The notes beneath the pieces are model-generated. The model worked only from the letters and a program-made list of their open reading frames with translations. It had not been told where the DNA came from and searched no databases. This document shows, piece after piece, positions 8,349 to 16,920 of a stretch of DNA of 21,235 nucleotides. A program made the translations under genes and the position numbers. The DNA comes from Rhodoferax sp. GTDB taxonomy: Bacteria; Pseudomonadota; Gammaproteobacteria; Burkholderiales; Burkholderiaceae_C. Position 1 is the stretch's first letter; each line of letters starts with the position of its first letter. The DNA is taken from NCBI GenBank assembly GCA_029946045.1, contig JAQSDS010000388.1:1-21235 (forward strand), written 5' to 3'.

Positions 8349-9461
8349 TTAAAGTTTTAATTTTGAAATTGTTTTATAAAATGCCATCATTCTGGAATCG
8401 CTCTGCATCGAAGCCCATGCATAATCAACATCAGATACTGCTTGGCGGGCAAGTGCATTCAGGACTTTGTGTCGTGCGTCATCCATGTTAACCAAATAAT
8501 CACGCAGATCATTTGACGGACATTGTGCTGGTAGTCTATATGCAAAGCTATTATCCCCTCTGAGAGTTGCAATTTTGTTGATCATATAGTCATAACCAAC
8601 GGCTTGTGAGTTCAAACTGGCAGTAAGCGCCTTTACTCCAAATTTCCAACCCAATGCTCCTCGATACAAAGCACGTCCATGAACCTCCTCCCCACCTTGT
8701 GAAGGAAGTGTGCCGAGCATAAACAATTGAATCGGTCGGTTGTTTTCCCCGCGGTCATTAAGAATTTCGATGGCTTCGACCATACCAATTAGCCCTGGAT
8801 TGTTTGCCCAAAGTCCACCATCAGCATATACGGCAGTGGTGTTGGCGCATCCTGGTTCTTTAAGACATGCCAATGAACGCAATATTGGTGCAGCACTCGT
8901 CGCCATGCAAACATCGATCAAAGTACGGGTGTTGTCGCGTCCATTTAATCGTCGTAGATGTTGAGTCTTAAAGACAACCGCTGCGTGTCGATTAATGTCG
9001 ACAGATGGGATGGCCAGCGCAATATGGCGATCTTCATATGCAGAACCTATCGTGATGCTACCGAAAGTTTCACTCAAAATGGATCGAAGCGCCGCGTCTC
9101 CGCGACGCAAGCCTAGTCCAAGAAGTCGCACGATGTAATCACCAAATGGGTATACAGATCGGATAAACTGGTATGGGAAAATCTGACCCCCATATGTGAA
9201 ATACAACTCTTTTACTTTTTCAAGCGGAACGCCTGCGGCCAATGCACATGCAACGATCCCACCGGTACTTGTTCCAACAATCAAATCAAATGAACTTCCA
9301 ATATCAATTCCAGTCTGCCCTGTGCTTGAGCTTAGACGTTGGGAAAAAGTGTCCAAGTAGGCTGCTTGATAAACGCCACGCATCCCGCCGCCATCCAAGC
9401 AAAGCACTCTAAATGGATTGGCTGCAGTTTTTTCACTATTGTCAATAATCTTTGTATTCAT
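8349..9461 (-). CDS. capV: CBASS effector CapV, patatin-like phospholipase
   Basis: This phospholipase is activated by the cyclic nucleotide and degrades the inner membrane, killing the infected cell. In 370 residues it shows the oxyanion-hole motif DGGGMRG (23-29), the nucleophile S65 in GTSTGG and the catalytic aspartate D214 in [11 protein letters not shown], which together make the Ser/Asp dyad of patatins. It is the first gene of capV-dncV-cap2-cap3, the same order as in V. cholerae VSP-1. It starts 112 bp after the present hsdR stop and only 42 bp after the stop hsdR would use without its frameshift. No convincing Shine-Dalgarno sequence or separate promoter is visible in this AT-rich gap, so it may be read from the hsd transcript. 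Confidence 0.93.
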   Translation of the reverse strand: MNTKIIDNSEKTAANPFRVLCLDGGGMRGVYQAAYLDTFSQRLSSSTGQTGIDIGSSFDLIVGTSTGGIVACALAAGVPLEKVKELYFTYGGQIFPYQFIRSVYPFGDYIVRLLGLGLRRGDAALRSILSETFGSITIGSAYEDRHIALAIPSVDINRHAAVVFKTQHLRRLNGRDNTRTLIDVCMATSAAPILRSLACLKEPGCANTTAVYADGGLWANNPGLIGMVEAIEILNDRGENNRPIQLFMLGTLPSQGGEEVHGRALYRGALGWKFGVKALTASLNSQAVGYDYMINKIATLRGDNSFAYRLPAQCPSNDLRDYLVNMDDARHKVLNALARQAVSDVDYAWASMQSDSRMMAFYKTISKLKL

Positions 9462-9573
9462 TTTTATCGTTGTAATTTTTAATGCTTTCGATTTGATGAT
9501 AAATCAGATACTAAGGTTCGCCTCATAGGCTCTCGCCTGCTTATAAATCTCCGGCAAAAGCGCATCCGCCACG

Positions 9574-12500
9574 TCATCGAACACCTTCGAACACCTGAAG
9601 CATCTGCGCAGACGATGCGTTGCCTGAATTTTTCCCCGCCATATAAGCCTCCACCAGCGCCTCATAAAGCCCAGCCGGCCCAAGCAAAACGTCTTTGATC
9701 GCCAATTTGTTCTTTGGCATCAGCGCCTGCTTGCTCATTTGTTTAAACGCTTCCATGGAGTCCATGATGGCGCCTTCCAGGTGCCGATCCAGATCCGGCG
9801 AACTTTCAAATTGCTGTTTGGTGTTATTCGCCGCCTGATTCATCAGTTCCGTGTTCTCCATCAACTTGCCTTTGATTGCGTTGTTGACGTAAATCAATTT
9901 GTCGCCGGGCGTCAGGTCACCTTCAAACAAGTCATTGACCCGTGCAATCAGTTCATTCAGAGCAATCTTTTCCTTGTCATTGACTTGACCTGTGCCTGTG
10001 GCCTGGATTGGATCAATCTTTGTATCTCCCCCTTTGGTCAAATCCAATTCTTGCTTGCCCAGATCCTTCAATGTGTAAGCCGTCAGCTTCAACGCTGAAA
10101 GGTCCACACCTTCACGCTCACGACCAAAGGTCAGCAGTGGTTGCAGTAAACGGAAAAAGATGGACCTCTTTTCGATAGCGGTATTCCCGTAATCGAATAT
10201 TTGACAGAGGAAGCCATAAACGCGAACGTAAACCCCAATGTCTTTCTTGAACTGCAGCAGCGTTTTCATCTCGTCATCGGCAACTTTCGCTGCTTTTTCG
10301 TTGTCACCAGCTGCAATAAATCGTTTCTTGGCTTCGCCGAAGGTCTTCAGAAGTCGATCTGCAACCGGTGTGAGGGCCGCATCCAATTCAGATTGTTTGG
10401 CTTTTTCACCCTTGATAGCCACGTTGACGACACGTTCGACTTCAAAATCGTCATACAAGCACTGCGAATCCAGTTTTGATCGCAGTTCATATATCAACTC
10501 CGGATCACTCACACCAGAAAGTTCAGCAGTGTCGTGGTACTTCTTGAACGCCGCCAAAATGTCTTCTGGGTCATTCACGAAATCGACAATAAACGTTTCC
10601 GTTTTACCAGGGTAACAACGATTCAGCCTCGAAAACGTTTGCACAGCTTGAAGGCCATCAAGTCGTTTGTCGACATACATGCCACACAACAAAGGCTCAT
10701 CAAATCCAGTTTGAAATTTGTTGGCAACCAAAAGAATCTGGTAATCATTCCCTTTAAATGCAGTTCGAATGTCTTGACCGTTCAAAGCCGGATTCAAAGA
10801 TTTGCTGTTTTCCGTAAACGGATCAGGACCTGATTCAATATCAATCACCTCGCCTGAAAAAGCGACCAGAGTGTCGAACTTGTAACCATGTTCAGCGATG
10901 TATTTTTTGATGGCTTTTTGCCATCTCACAGCCTCTTTACGGCTTCCAGTGACTACCATGGCCTTTGCATGGTTGCCAAGCAAATGTGAAACGTGCCGGT
11001 TGAAATGCTCTACAACCACTTGAACACGTTGAGCAATGTTGTACTCATGGAGACGAACCCAGCCCATGATGCCCTTCATCGCTTCTGATCGATCGACCTC
11101 TTTCGAGTCAATTTCTTTGCCCTTCTGGGCCAGCGTGAACGCTACCTTGTAGCTCGTGTAATTGCGCAGCACGTCAAGAATGAACCCCTCTTCGATGGCT
11201 TGCCGCATGGAATACACATGAAATGGGGCCGGAATATTGTCAGGTGCAGGCTTGCGCGTAGGGTCCGGACAGGTTCCAAAAAGCTGAAGCGTCTTGTCTT
11301 TTGGGGTTGCTGTAAATGCTACATAAGTAATACCCAGGCTGGAGTCACCACCAGCTTTTGCTGTCATCTTCGCGGCCAGAATATCTTCGGTGCTGATTTC
11401 GCCACCGTCATCTAAGGATGCAATTTCTGCGGCATTCAGAACTTCTTTCAAATCACCGGCTGTTTTACTGGTTTGTGATGAATGGGCTTCATCGGCGATA
11501 ACAGCAAAACGCTTTCCATCGGTAGCAGAAAGTTCGCGCACCTTTTCCAAGGCAAACGGAAAGGTTTGGATGGTGCAGACCACGATTTTTTTGCCGCGGG
11601 CTAGGGCTTCAGCCAACTCTTTACTTTTGCTGGCACCGTCGCCACTGATTACTGCTACAACACCTTGGGTGCGTTCAAACGACATGATCGCTTCGCGCAA
11701 TTGACTGTCCAGCACCGTGCGATCTGAGATCACGATGATGGTGTCAAAGATTTTCTTCTGATTTTCGTCATGCAGGTCTGCCAGAAAGTGTGCCGTCCAG
11801 GCGATCGAGTTCGTTTTGCCGGAACCTGGGGAATGCTGGATCAGGTATTTTGTGCCGGCGCCTTCAGCCAAAACAGCCGCAACGATTTTGCGGGTGACCA
11901 TCAGTTGGTGGTAACGAGGAAAAATCCAACTCGACAATTTCTTCTTGGAGTTTTTGACCGGCACCACATAGCGTCCAAGAATTTGAAGCCAACTATCGCG
12001 CTGCCAAATTTCTTCCCACAAGTAATCCGTGGCAATGCCGTCCTTTACAGGATTGCCAGCACCACCATCTTTGCCTTGATTGAATGGCAGGAAAACCGTA
12101 TCCAAACCGTTTAGACGGGTGGCCATGGCAGCTTCATTGTTGCTAACCGCAAAGTGCACCAACGCACCACCTGGAAAACTCAACAATGGCTCAGAAGCAT
12201 TTTTGCCAGGAACGGTTGGAAGTCGATCTGTTTGGTACTGAGAAATCGCATCAGCCAAACTTTGTGTGTAATGGCTTTTGAGTTCTACGGTGGCGACAGG
12301 AATGCCGTTGACGAAAAAAACCAAATCGATGCTATTCCCGTTGTGTACCGAGTATCGAACCTGGCGTACAACCCGCAAACGATTGGCTGAAAAACGTGCC
12401 TGTAAATCTGCATTCATGGCCAATGCTGGTTTGAACTGGCACATGCTTAAAGGCTTTCGCAGGCCCATCATGTCAAAACCCTGGCGCAGAACGTCCATGA

Positions 12501-12747
12501 CACCTTGGACATCGAGTGCCTTGCGAACCCGATCGCACAGGATTTTTTGCGAATTAACACCATGGCCGGAATGGATGGTGTCCCAAGCTTTAGGCTGCGT
12601 GGCCTGAACCCATGCCGCTATGTCTTCTGGAAATAATGCAAGCGCCCGGTCATATTTGGCATCGGAATCGGCCTCATATATCCAACCGTTATGAGCAAGA
12701 CGTTCGCAAATTTCATCTTCCAGCTTGATTTCTTTATGCACACTCAT
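9574..12747 (-). CDS. hsdR: Type I restriction enzyme R subunit, C-terminally frameshifted
   Basis: This is the motor and nuclease subunit of a type I restriction enzyme, which translocates DNA with ATP and cuts at a distance. The N-terminal nuclease motif is D141 with E155-x-K157 (IDLVFF ... VELK). The helicase part has Walker A PGSGKT (307-312), DEAH (419-422) and FTATP, with the late motif GFDEPLL. The 1057-residue frame ends abruptly in VFEGVR. A 10-bp tandem duplication at 9577-9596 shifts the frame. Removing one copy restores VFDDVADALLPEIYKQ and eight further residues, ending at a TGA at 9504-9506, a 1077-residue protein. The start codon overlaps the hsdS stop (ATGA). Whether the shortened protein restricts is unknown; the C-terminal region of R subunits contacts the methylase in known enzymes. 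Confidence 0.93.
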   Translation of the reverse strand: MSVHKEIKLEDEICERLAHNGWIYEADSDAKYDRALALFPEDIAAWVQATQPKAWDTIHSGHGVNSQKILCDRVRKALDVQGVMDVLRQGFDMMGLRKPLSMCQFKPALAMNADLQARFSANRLRVVRQVRYSVHNGNSIDLVFFVNGIPVATVELKSHYTQSLADAISQYQTDRLPTVPGKNASEPLLSFPGGALVHFAVSNNEAAMATRLNGLDTVFLPFNQGKDGGAGNPVKDGIATDYLWEEIWQRDSWLQILGRYVVPVKNSKKKLSSWIFPRYHQLMVTRKIVAAVLAEGAGTKYLIQHSPGSGKTNSIAWTAHFLADLHDENQKKIFDTIIVISDRTVLDSQLREAIMSFERTQGVVAVISGDGASKSKELAEALARGKKIVVCTIQTFPFALEKVRELSATDGKRFAVIADEAHSSQTSKTAGDLKEVLNAAEIASLDDGGEISTEDILAAKMTAKAGGDSSLGITYVAFTATPKDKTLQLFGTCPDPTRKPAPDNIPAPFHVYSMRQAIEEGFILDVLRNYTSYKVAFTLAQKGKEIDSKEVDRSEAMKGIMGWVRLHEYNIAQRVQVVVEHFNRHVSHLLGNHAKAMVVTGSRKEAVRWQKAIKKYIAEHGYKFDTLVAFSGEVIDIESGPDPFTENSKSLNPALNGQDIRTAFKGNDYQILLVANKFQTGFDEPLLCGMYVDKRLDGLQAVQTFSRLNRCYPGKTETFIVDFVNDPEDILAAFKKYHDTAELSGVSDPELIYELRSKLDSQCLYDDFEVERVVNVAIKGEKAKQSELDAALTPVADRLLKTFGEAKKRFIAAGDNEKAAKVADDEMKTLLQFKKDIGVYVRVYGFLCQIFDYGNTAIEKRSIFFRLLQPLLTFGREREGVDLSALKLTAYTLKDLGKQELDLTKGGDTKIDPIQATGTGQVNDKEKIALNELIARVNDLFEGDLTPGDKLIYVNNAIKGKLMENTELMNQAANNTKQQFESSPDLDRHLEGAIMDSMEAFKQMSKQALMPKNKLAIKDVLLGPAGLYEALVEAYMAGKNSGNASSAQMLQVFEGVR
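9577..9596. repeat. 10-bp perfect tandem duplication in hsdR
   Basis: TCGAACACCT occurs twice without interruption (9577-9586 and 9587-9596). It lies at the hsdR 3' end and is not a multiple of three, so it changes the reading frame. Slippage between the two copies could in principle restore the full-length frame. Confidence 0.95.
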
Positions 12748-14135
12748 GCGATCTCCCTGATTTTTTCTTCTTTATTGACATTGATATCTACCAAACCCCG
12801 AACATCGATTTTGCCGGTGACAGCGGCGGAGATCAGGGCGGTGCGGCGTTCTTGAAGCAGTTCTATGGTGCGTTTGGCTTCGATGATGAGATCTTCGATT
12901 TTTGTGACCTCTGTTTTCAAATGTTGAACAATTCTGAATTGCTCTTGAACTGGAGGGACGGTACATGCGAGATTGCCGATAACGCCCATGCCAATATTTT
13001 GTTGCGTGCCAAAACTCCAATTGAGCGTAACTGCTTCGATAAAATTTCTTGATCGCATGAAGCTCAAAACAAAATGCGGAAGAGATCCTGCATTGCATCG
13101 AATTGCAGCAAGAGGTGACCAAATGTTGAAATCGGTTCGATCATCAACAATTGCAGTGATACCAGTGGTTGCCCCTGACTTAACCATGTAAATATCATGC
13201 AATTTGGGGGCGTATTTCAATGAATATCGCGCGTTGTCTTCTTCTGAGATATGAGCTCGAATTTTGGAAAAATCAATCACTCCTGACGAGACCGCTTCAG
13301 CAGAAACAAAAGGCACCCCCTCATCAATGAAATGAGGTGTTTCATGCGGACCGTCAGTTATTGGAGTTGATACGATTTTTTTAAATGGCAAAACCATCCA
13401 ATGCGCCGGCACCTGCCCCAGCCATTCGATCCCGGAATTCTTCATCGGTACCGAAGGATCAAGCCCCTTTGTTACCGCATGCGAAATGACCGCTTGGCGT
13501 TTTTCTTTGAGGGTTGCGATCAGGCCTTCGAATGCTTTTGTGAGGTCGTCGATCTTTGCAGTTTCGTGATCAAGAAAAATGGCAATTCCAGACTGCTCAT
13601 TCAATGGCGGGAAGCAAGCAGATTCATCAAAATATTGAGATGCATCCAGATTTTGAATTCCAGATGTTTGCTTGATGGATTTTGTGTTTATCCTTACCGC
13701 ATAGGCTGCAGCATGGACGTATCGCCAATACGATGAATCCATATCATTGCGAATCTGAACTCGTGCAACAAAATTAGAACAGACTGCTGGCTTTTCATCG
13801 CCATACAGAGCAACAAATCCGACAGGTTGATTCTCACCTCCACCGGATTTTTCCAGCAGAAGATCTCCGCGCTCAAGCACACGACCAACACGATCACTCG
13901 GGACGACATTTCTAATGGTTGGCTCGTCTAAAACAACCCGAATGCTTTGACGGTCGAAATCTGCAACACGGACACATGGGATGTCGTTTCCATCGTGCTT
14001 AGGCTCTTCGCCCCAGACACCGTTTTTCGCTGAAACAATTGACCTTTTCAGCCGATCAATGTGCCAGTGAGAAGGGATATCGCCAAGCCAATTTACACCA
14101 GTTCCTTTATAAGATTGATATTTGGGATAGCTCAT
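12744..14135 (-). CDS. hsdS: Type I restriction-modification specificity subunit
   Basis: This DNA-recognition subunit directs both methylation and cleavage. The 463 residues form the classical two-fold pattern. Each target-recognition domain opens with a related phrase: GTGVNWLGDIPSHW (residues 11-24) and NSGIEWLGQVPAHW in the middle. Each is followed by a variable domain and then a conserved helical spacer, AIFLDHETAKIDDLTKAF in the centre and a matching VTKIEDLIIEAKRTIELLQERRTALISAAVTG at the C-terminus. Two distinct recognition domains imply a bipartite target whose sequence cannot be read from here. It overlaps hsdM by ATGA upstream and hsdR by ATGA downstream. Both variable domains look intact. 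Confidence 0.95.
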   Translation of the reverse strand: MSYPKYQSYKGTGVNWLGDIPSHWHIDRLKRSIVSAKNGVWGEEPKHDGNDIPCVRVADFDRQSIRVVLDEPTIRNVVPSDRVGRVLERGDLLLEKSGGGENQPVGFVALYGDEKPAVCSNFVARVQIRNDMDSSYWRYVHAAAYAVRINTKSIKQTSGIQNLDASQYFDESACFPPLNEQSGIAIFLDHETAKIDDLTKAFEGLIATLKEKRQAVISHAVTKGLDPSVPMKNSGIEWLGQVPAHWMVLPFKKIVSTPITDGPHETPHFIDEGVPFVSAEAVSSGVIDFSKIRAHISEEDNARYSLKYAPKLHDIYMVKSGATTGITAIVDDRTDFNIWSPLAAIRCNAGSLPHFVLSFMRSRNFIEAVTLNWSFGTQQNIGMGVIGNLACTVPPVQEQFRIVQHLKTEVTKIEDLIIEAKRTIELLQERRTALISAAVTGKIDVRGLVDINVNKEEKIREIA

Positions 14136-16024
14136 GCCGCCATCCGATCAATCATGCCCTTGATGCGATCGGTATAACTCTTTAGAGCCGCGTCAATGAC
14201 AGACAATTCACGAGGCGGCTCAAACACATAGAAATGCCGATTGAACGGAATTTCATAGCCCACCTTGGTTTTGTCCTCATCGATCCATGCATCAGGCGCA
14301 TGCGGCAGAACTTCACGTTTGAAATACTCTCCCACGTCTTCGGTCATCGGCACGTTTTCCGTGTCCCGCAGGCTTGGATCAGGTTGTTTTTTGCCCTTCA
14401 GCTTGCCGCGATCACCAAGAACAGGCTTGCCGGATTCATTCAACAACGGACGCTCAACAGTAATGGTCCGATACCCAAAATCTGCAATCCGCATGATTTT
14501 TGACACGGGTATTTCTTTAACGCTGCCGCCAGCAGGTGCCTTGGGCAACACATCGCCATATTGGGCAATGACACGCTGCATTTCCTTGCCATCGGCATCC
14601 ATCACCGTGACCAGATTGGCCTCCACAAAATCACCAAACATACGGGTGACATCCGCAATGTGTTCCGCATTCATTTCCTTGCGCTTGGAGCCAAGGGCCT
14701 TGCGCATTTTTTGCCAGAATGAAGATGCATCAATCAACTGCACAAAACCCTTGCGGTCTTCCACTTTGCGGTTTGTGAGAATCCAGATGTACGTGGCAAT
14801 GCCAGTGTTGTAAAACATATCGGACGGCAAAGCGACGATGGCCTCGACCAGGTCGTTTTCCAACACGTAGCGGCGAATTTCCGACTCACCAGAGCCAGCA
14901 CCGCCCGTAAACAAGGGCGAACCATTCAGGACGATGCCAATTCGGCTACCACCTTGTTCTGCAGGACGCATCTTTGAGATCAGATGGAGCAGAAACAGTA
15001 ATGAGCCATCAGACACCCGAGGCAGGCCTGGACCGAAGCGACCAGCGAAGCCTTTTTGCTCGAATTCCTTCAGGATTTCCTTCTGGATGTTTTTCCATTC
15101 CACACCGAAAGGCGGATTGGACAGCATGTAATCGAACATCTTGCCAATCAGCCCGTCTTCGGTCAGCGTATTGCCGAAAACAATATTGGCAATGTTCTGG
15201 CCCTTGATCAGCATGTCGGCTTTGCAGATGGCATGAGATTCAGCATTGAACTCTTGGCCAAACACAGTCAACCGGGCATTGGGGTTCAATTCATGCAGGT
15301 ACTCACCCGCCACTGACAACATGCCACCCGTTCCGGCTGTGGGGTCGTACATGCTACGCACGACACCGTTCTTCATCAGAACCTCGTCATCCTCAATGAA
15401 CAATAGATTCACCATCAAGCGAATCACTTCCCGCGGTGTGAAGTGGTCACCAGCCGTGGCGTTAGATGCTTCGGCAAATTTGCGGATCAATTCTTCGAAG
15501 GCGAGACCCATCTTGATGTTGTCAACCGCATTGGGATGCAAATCAATGTTGGCGAATTTTTCAATGACCATGTACAGCAGCTTCGCCTTGTGAAGCGCTT
15601 CAATGGTGGCGGCGAAATTGAAGTGTTCAAAGATGGAGCGGACATCCGGCGAAAAGCTTTGAACGTAGCTTTCCAGATTGGCTCGAATATTGTCCTGGTC
15701 GCCCAAAAGATTGGTCATGTCCAGGCTTGAGGTGTTGAAAAAATCCAGACCAGTCACACGACGAACAAAGGGATCTGGTTCGGTACCTTCTCTTACCTTT
15801 TCGTTGTACGTGGCGAGAGCAATAGCCTTCGTTGGCGCGAGCACACAATCCAGACGACGCAGAACAGTGAAAGGCAGAATGACACCACCATATTCGTGCG
15901 GTTTGTATGGTCCGCGGATCAGATCAGCCACCGACCAGATCAATGACGACAGGGATTGCTGTTTAACAGCGAAACCTTGGTCTTCTGCTCGGGCTTTGCC
16001 GGCTTTGTTGTTTTCAATGCTCAT
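14132..16024 (-). CDS. hsdM: Type I restriction-modification N6-adenine methyltransferase
   Basis: This subunit transfers methyl groups from S-adenosylmethionine to adenine and, with HsdS, protects host DNA. In 630 residues it has the N-terminal helical domain (LSSLIWSVADLIRG ...), the GDHFTPREV lead-in (192-200), the SAM-binding motif DPTAGTGGM (227-235) and the catalytic NPPF (303-306), typical of the N6-adenine class. The C-terminal third is longer than in EcoKI-type subunits and includes a second conserved-looking segment ending in PFNRHFYVFEPPR. The start ATG overlaps the stop of the small upstream gene (ATGA). No damage is visible, so methylation is expected to work even if restriction does not. 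Confidence 0.95.
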   Translation of the reverse strand: MSIENNKAGKARAEDQGFAVKQQSLSSLIWSVADLIRGPYKPHEYGGVILPFTVLRRLDCVLAPTKAIALATYNEKVREGTEPDPFVRRVTGLDFFNTSSLDMTNLLGDQDNIRANLESYVQSFSPDVRSIFEHFNFAATIEALHKAKLLYMVIEKFANIDLHPNAVDNIKMGLAFEELIRKFAEASNATAGDHFTPREVIRLMVNLLFIEDDEVLMKNGVVRSMYDPTAGTGGMLSVAGEYLHELNPNARLTVFGQEFNAESHAICKADMLIKGQNIANIVFGNTLTEDGLIGKMFDYMLSNPPFGVEWKNIQKEILKEFEQKGFAGRFGPGLPRVSDGSLLFLLHLISKMRPAEQGGSRIGIVLNGSPLFTGGAGSGESEIRRYVLENDLVEAIVALPSDMFYNTGIATYIWILTNRKVEDRKGFVQLIDASSFWQKMRKALGSKRKEMNAEHIADVTRMFGDFVEANLVTVMDADGKEMQRVIAQYGDVLPKAPAGGSVKEIPVSKIMRIADFGYRTITVERPLLNESGKPVLGDRGKLKGKKQPDPSLRDTENVPMTEDVGEYFKREVLPHAPDAWIDEDKTKVGYEIPFNRHFYVFEPPRELSVIDAALKSYTDRIKGMIDRMAA

Positions 16025-16389
16025 TGTTTTCCCTTGGATTTTGTTGAAATTTTGTTTATTGATGTCGCTGTCGAAGATTTCGACTTCGATAAATTCGCTG
16101 GCGGTATTTTTTCGTTGGTGCTGAAGTCCCCAATAACCACATCAAATTTACCGGCCCCCAGGCGCTTCACGAGCCCGGCAAGCGTGTTCAATGAACTGAA
16201 CGTACGGATAACGCCACGAGCGTTTGCAAGTGCTCCATGGGCGACACCAATATGCACATGGAGTTGAAAACCATCCTTCTGTCCAGCTGCGTGGATGCCG
16301 GTGACCGCGCCCGTTGCAATGAACTCACGCAAATGAGCTTCTTGCAAGGGCATTAATGGTCGAGGTTCAGTAGTCGTTTCTATGTTCAT
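16021..16389 (-). CDS. Small protein of unknown function heading the hsd operon
   Basis: This 122-residue protein is not firmly recognised. The core (residues about 15-92) reads LREFIATGAVTGIHAAGQKDGFQLHVHIGV ... ANARGVIRTFSSLNTLAGLVKRLGAGKFDVVIGDFS. This alternating strand/helix pattern resembles small proteins found on plasmids and integrative elements, sometimes labelled ParC-like or partition-associated; that link is from memory and weak. The tail (about 93-122) is rich in Lys, Ser and Thr and probably disordered. No signal peptide or membrane segment is seen. Its stop overlaps the hsdM start by ATGA, the same arrangement as hsdM-hsdS and hsdS-hsdR, so it is very likely a working part of the restriction-modification unit. 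It could be a regulator or a modulator of the complex. Confidence 0.75.
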   Translation of the reverse strand: MNIETTTEPRPLMPLQEAHLREFIATGAVTGIHAAGQKDGFQLHVHIGVAHGALANARGVIRTFSSLNTLAGLVKRLGAGKFDVVIGDFSTNEKIPPANLSKSKSSTATSINKISTKSKGKQ

Positions 16390-16399
16390 TTAAATCAAA

Positions 16400-16417
16400 G
16401 TTGCAGTTTCATGCAAC
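16400..16417. promoter_or_regulatory. Operator-like palindrome upstream of the hsd operon
   Basis: GTTGCA-N6-TGCAAC is a perfect dyad with 6-bp arms, 10 bp ahead of the first start codon of the operon and downstream of a candidate -10 element. This is a plausible place for a repressor to bind, as in many restriction-modification systems. No regulator gene is obvious apart from the small first gene and the two right-end paralogs. Confidence 0.4.
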
Positions 16418-16440
16418 GAAATATCGCTTTTGAAGTATTC

Positions 16441-16449
16441 AATATACCA
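16441..16449 (-). promoter_or_regulatory. Candidate extended -10 promoter for the leftward defence operon
   Basis: On the minus strand TGG-TATATT matches the extended -10 form TGn-TATAAT at all but one base. No good -35 hexamer lies 16-18 bp upstream, which extended -10 promoters tolerate. Transcription would start near 16434 and give a leader of about 45 nt containing the palindrome at 16400-16417. Confidence 0.4.
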
Positions 16450-16920
16450 TTTACATTGCTGTTATTTTTGATTTGTTCTACGTAAGGAGATTATTTTTAT
16501 GTTTTTAGAATTACCGACTGGAAATTTTGTGTAATCCAGGTTGAAGTCGGGTCGCCTATCCTTTGATGTCGCGACATGGTCTCGGATGTGGCAGAAGCCA
16601 ACCCATCTGTTGCGTTTCTTTAAATAGTGATTTTTCTTGGAGATTTCCAAGATCACCTGTAGGATTCAACTTTTACCTCAGCGTGATCACCACAGTGTGA
16701 TCAGTCGGCACCTTATTTACCAGCCGACCGGGACAACTTCTCGCGCGTTTTGACCTCGCCCACCTTGTCTGACCTCTGGTCAGGCATGTTGCAGGGCGAT
16801 GGATCAACGCGAGAACGCCTGTGACCAAACGCAATTACATTCACCTGGACCACTCCTATTGCTACAAGTCTGCTCAGCAGGCTCGGGCAATTGACACTTT
16901 CTTGACCTGCTGAGCGCGAC
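16450..16920. other. Non-coding region between the hsd operon and the transposase gene, with dyads
   Basis: No convincing gene is present; short frames here have no family character or plausible start. The stretch is rich in dyads: TGATCAC/GTGATCA (16684-16690 and 16697-16703), GTCGGC/GCCGAC (16704-16709 and 16723-16728), CTGACC-TCT-GGTCAG (16769-16783) and GCTCAGCAGG/CCTGCTGAGC (16872-16881 and 16906-16915). The last pair ends 5 bp before the transposase ATG and could mask its translation start when transcribed. No copy of the 24-bp terminal repeat is seen here. Confidence 0.55.

Noticed and set aside
16499..16534. Twelve-codon reading frame with AGGAG ahead of ATG
   Set aside because: The ribosome-site match is tempting, but the peptide is tiny, has no leader-peptide features and no gene follows on that strand for about 390 bp.
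16462..16656. 64-residue minus-strand open frame
   Set aside because: It has no recognisable family, lies in a dyad-rich non-coding stretch and lacks a clear ribosome site.
16891..16896. Perfect TTGACA as a -35 element for the transposase
   Set aside because: No -10-like hexamer lies 16-18 bp downstream; the sequence there is GC-rich.
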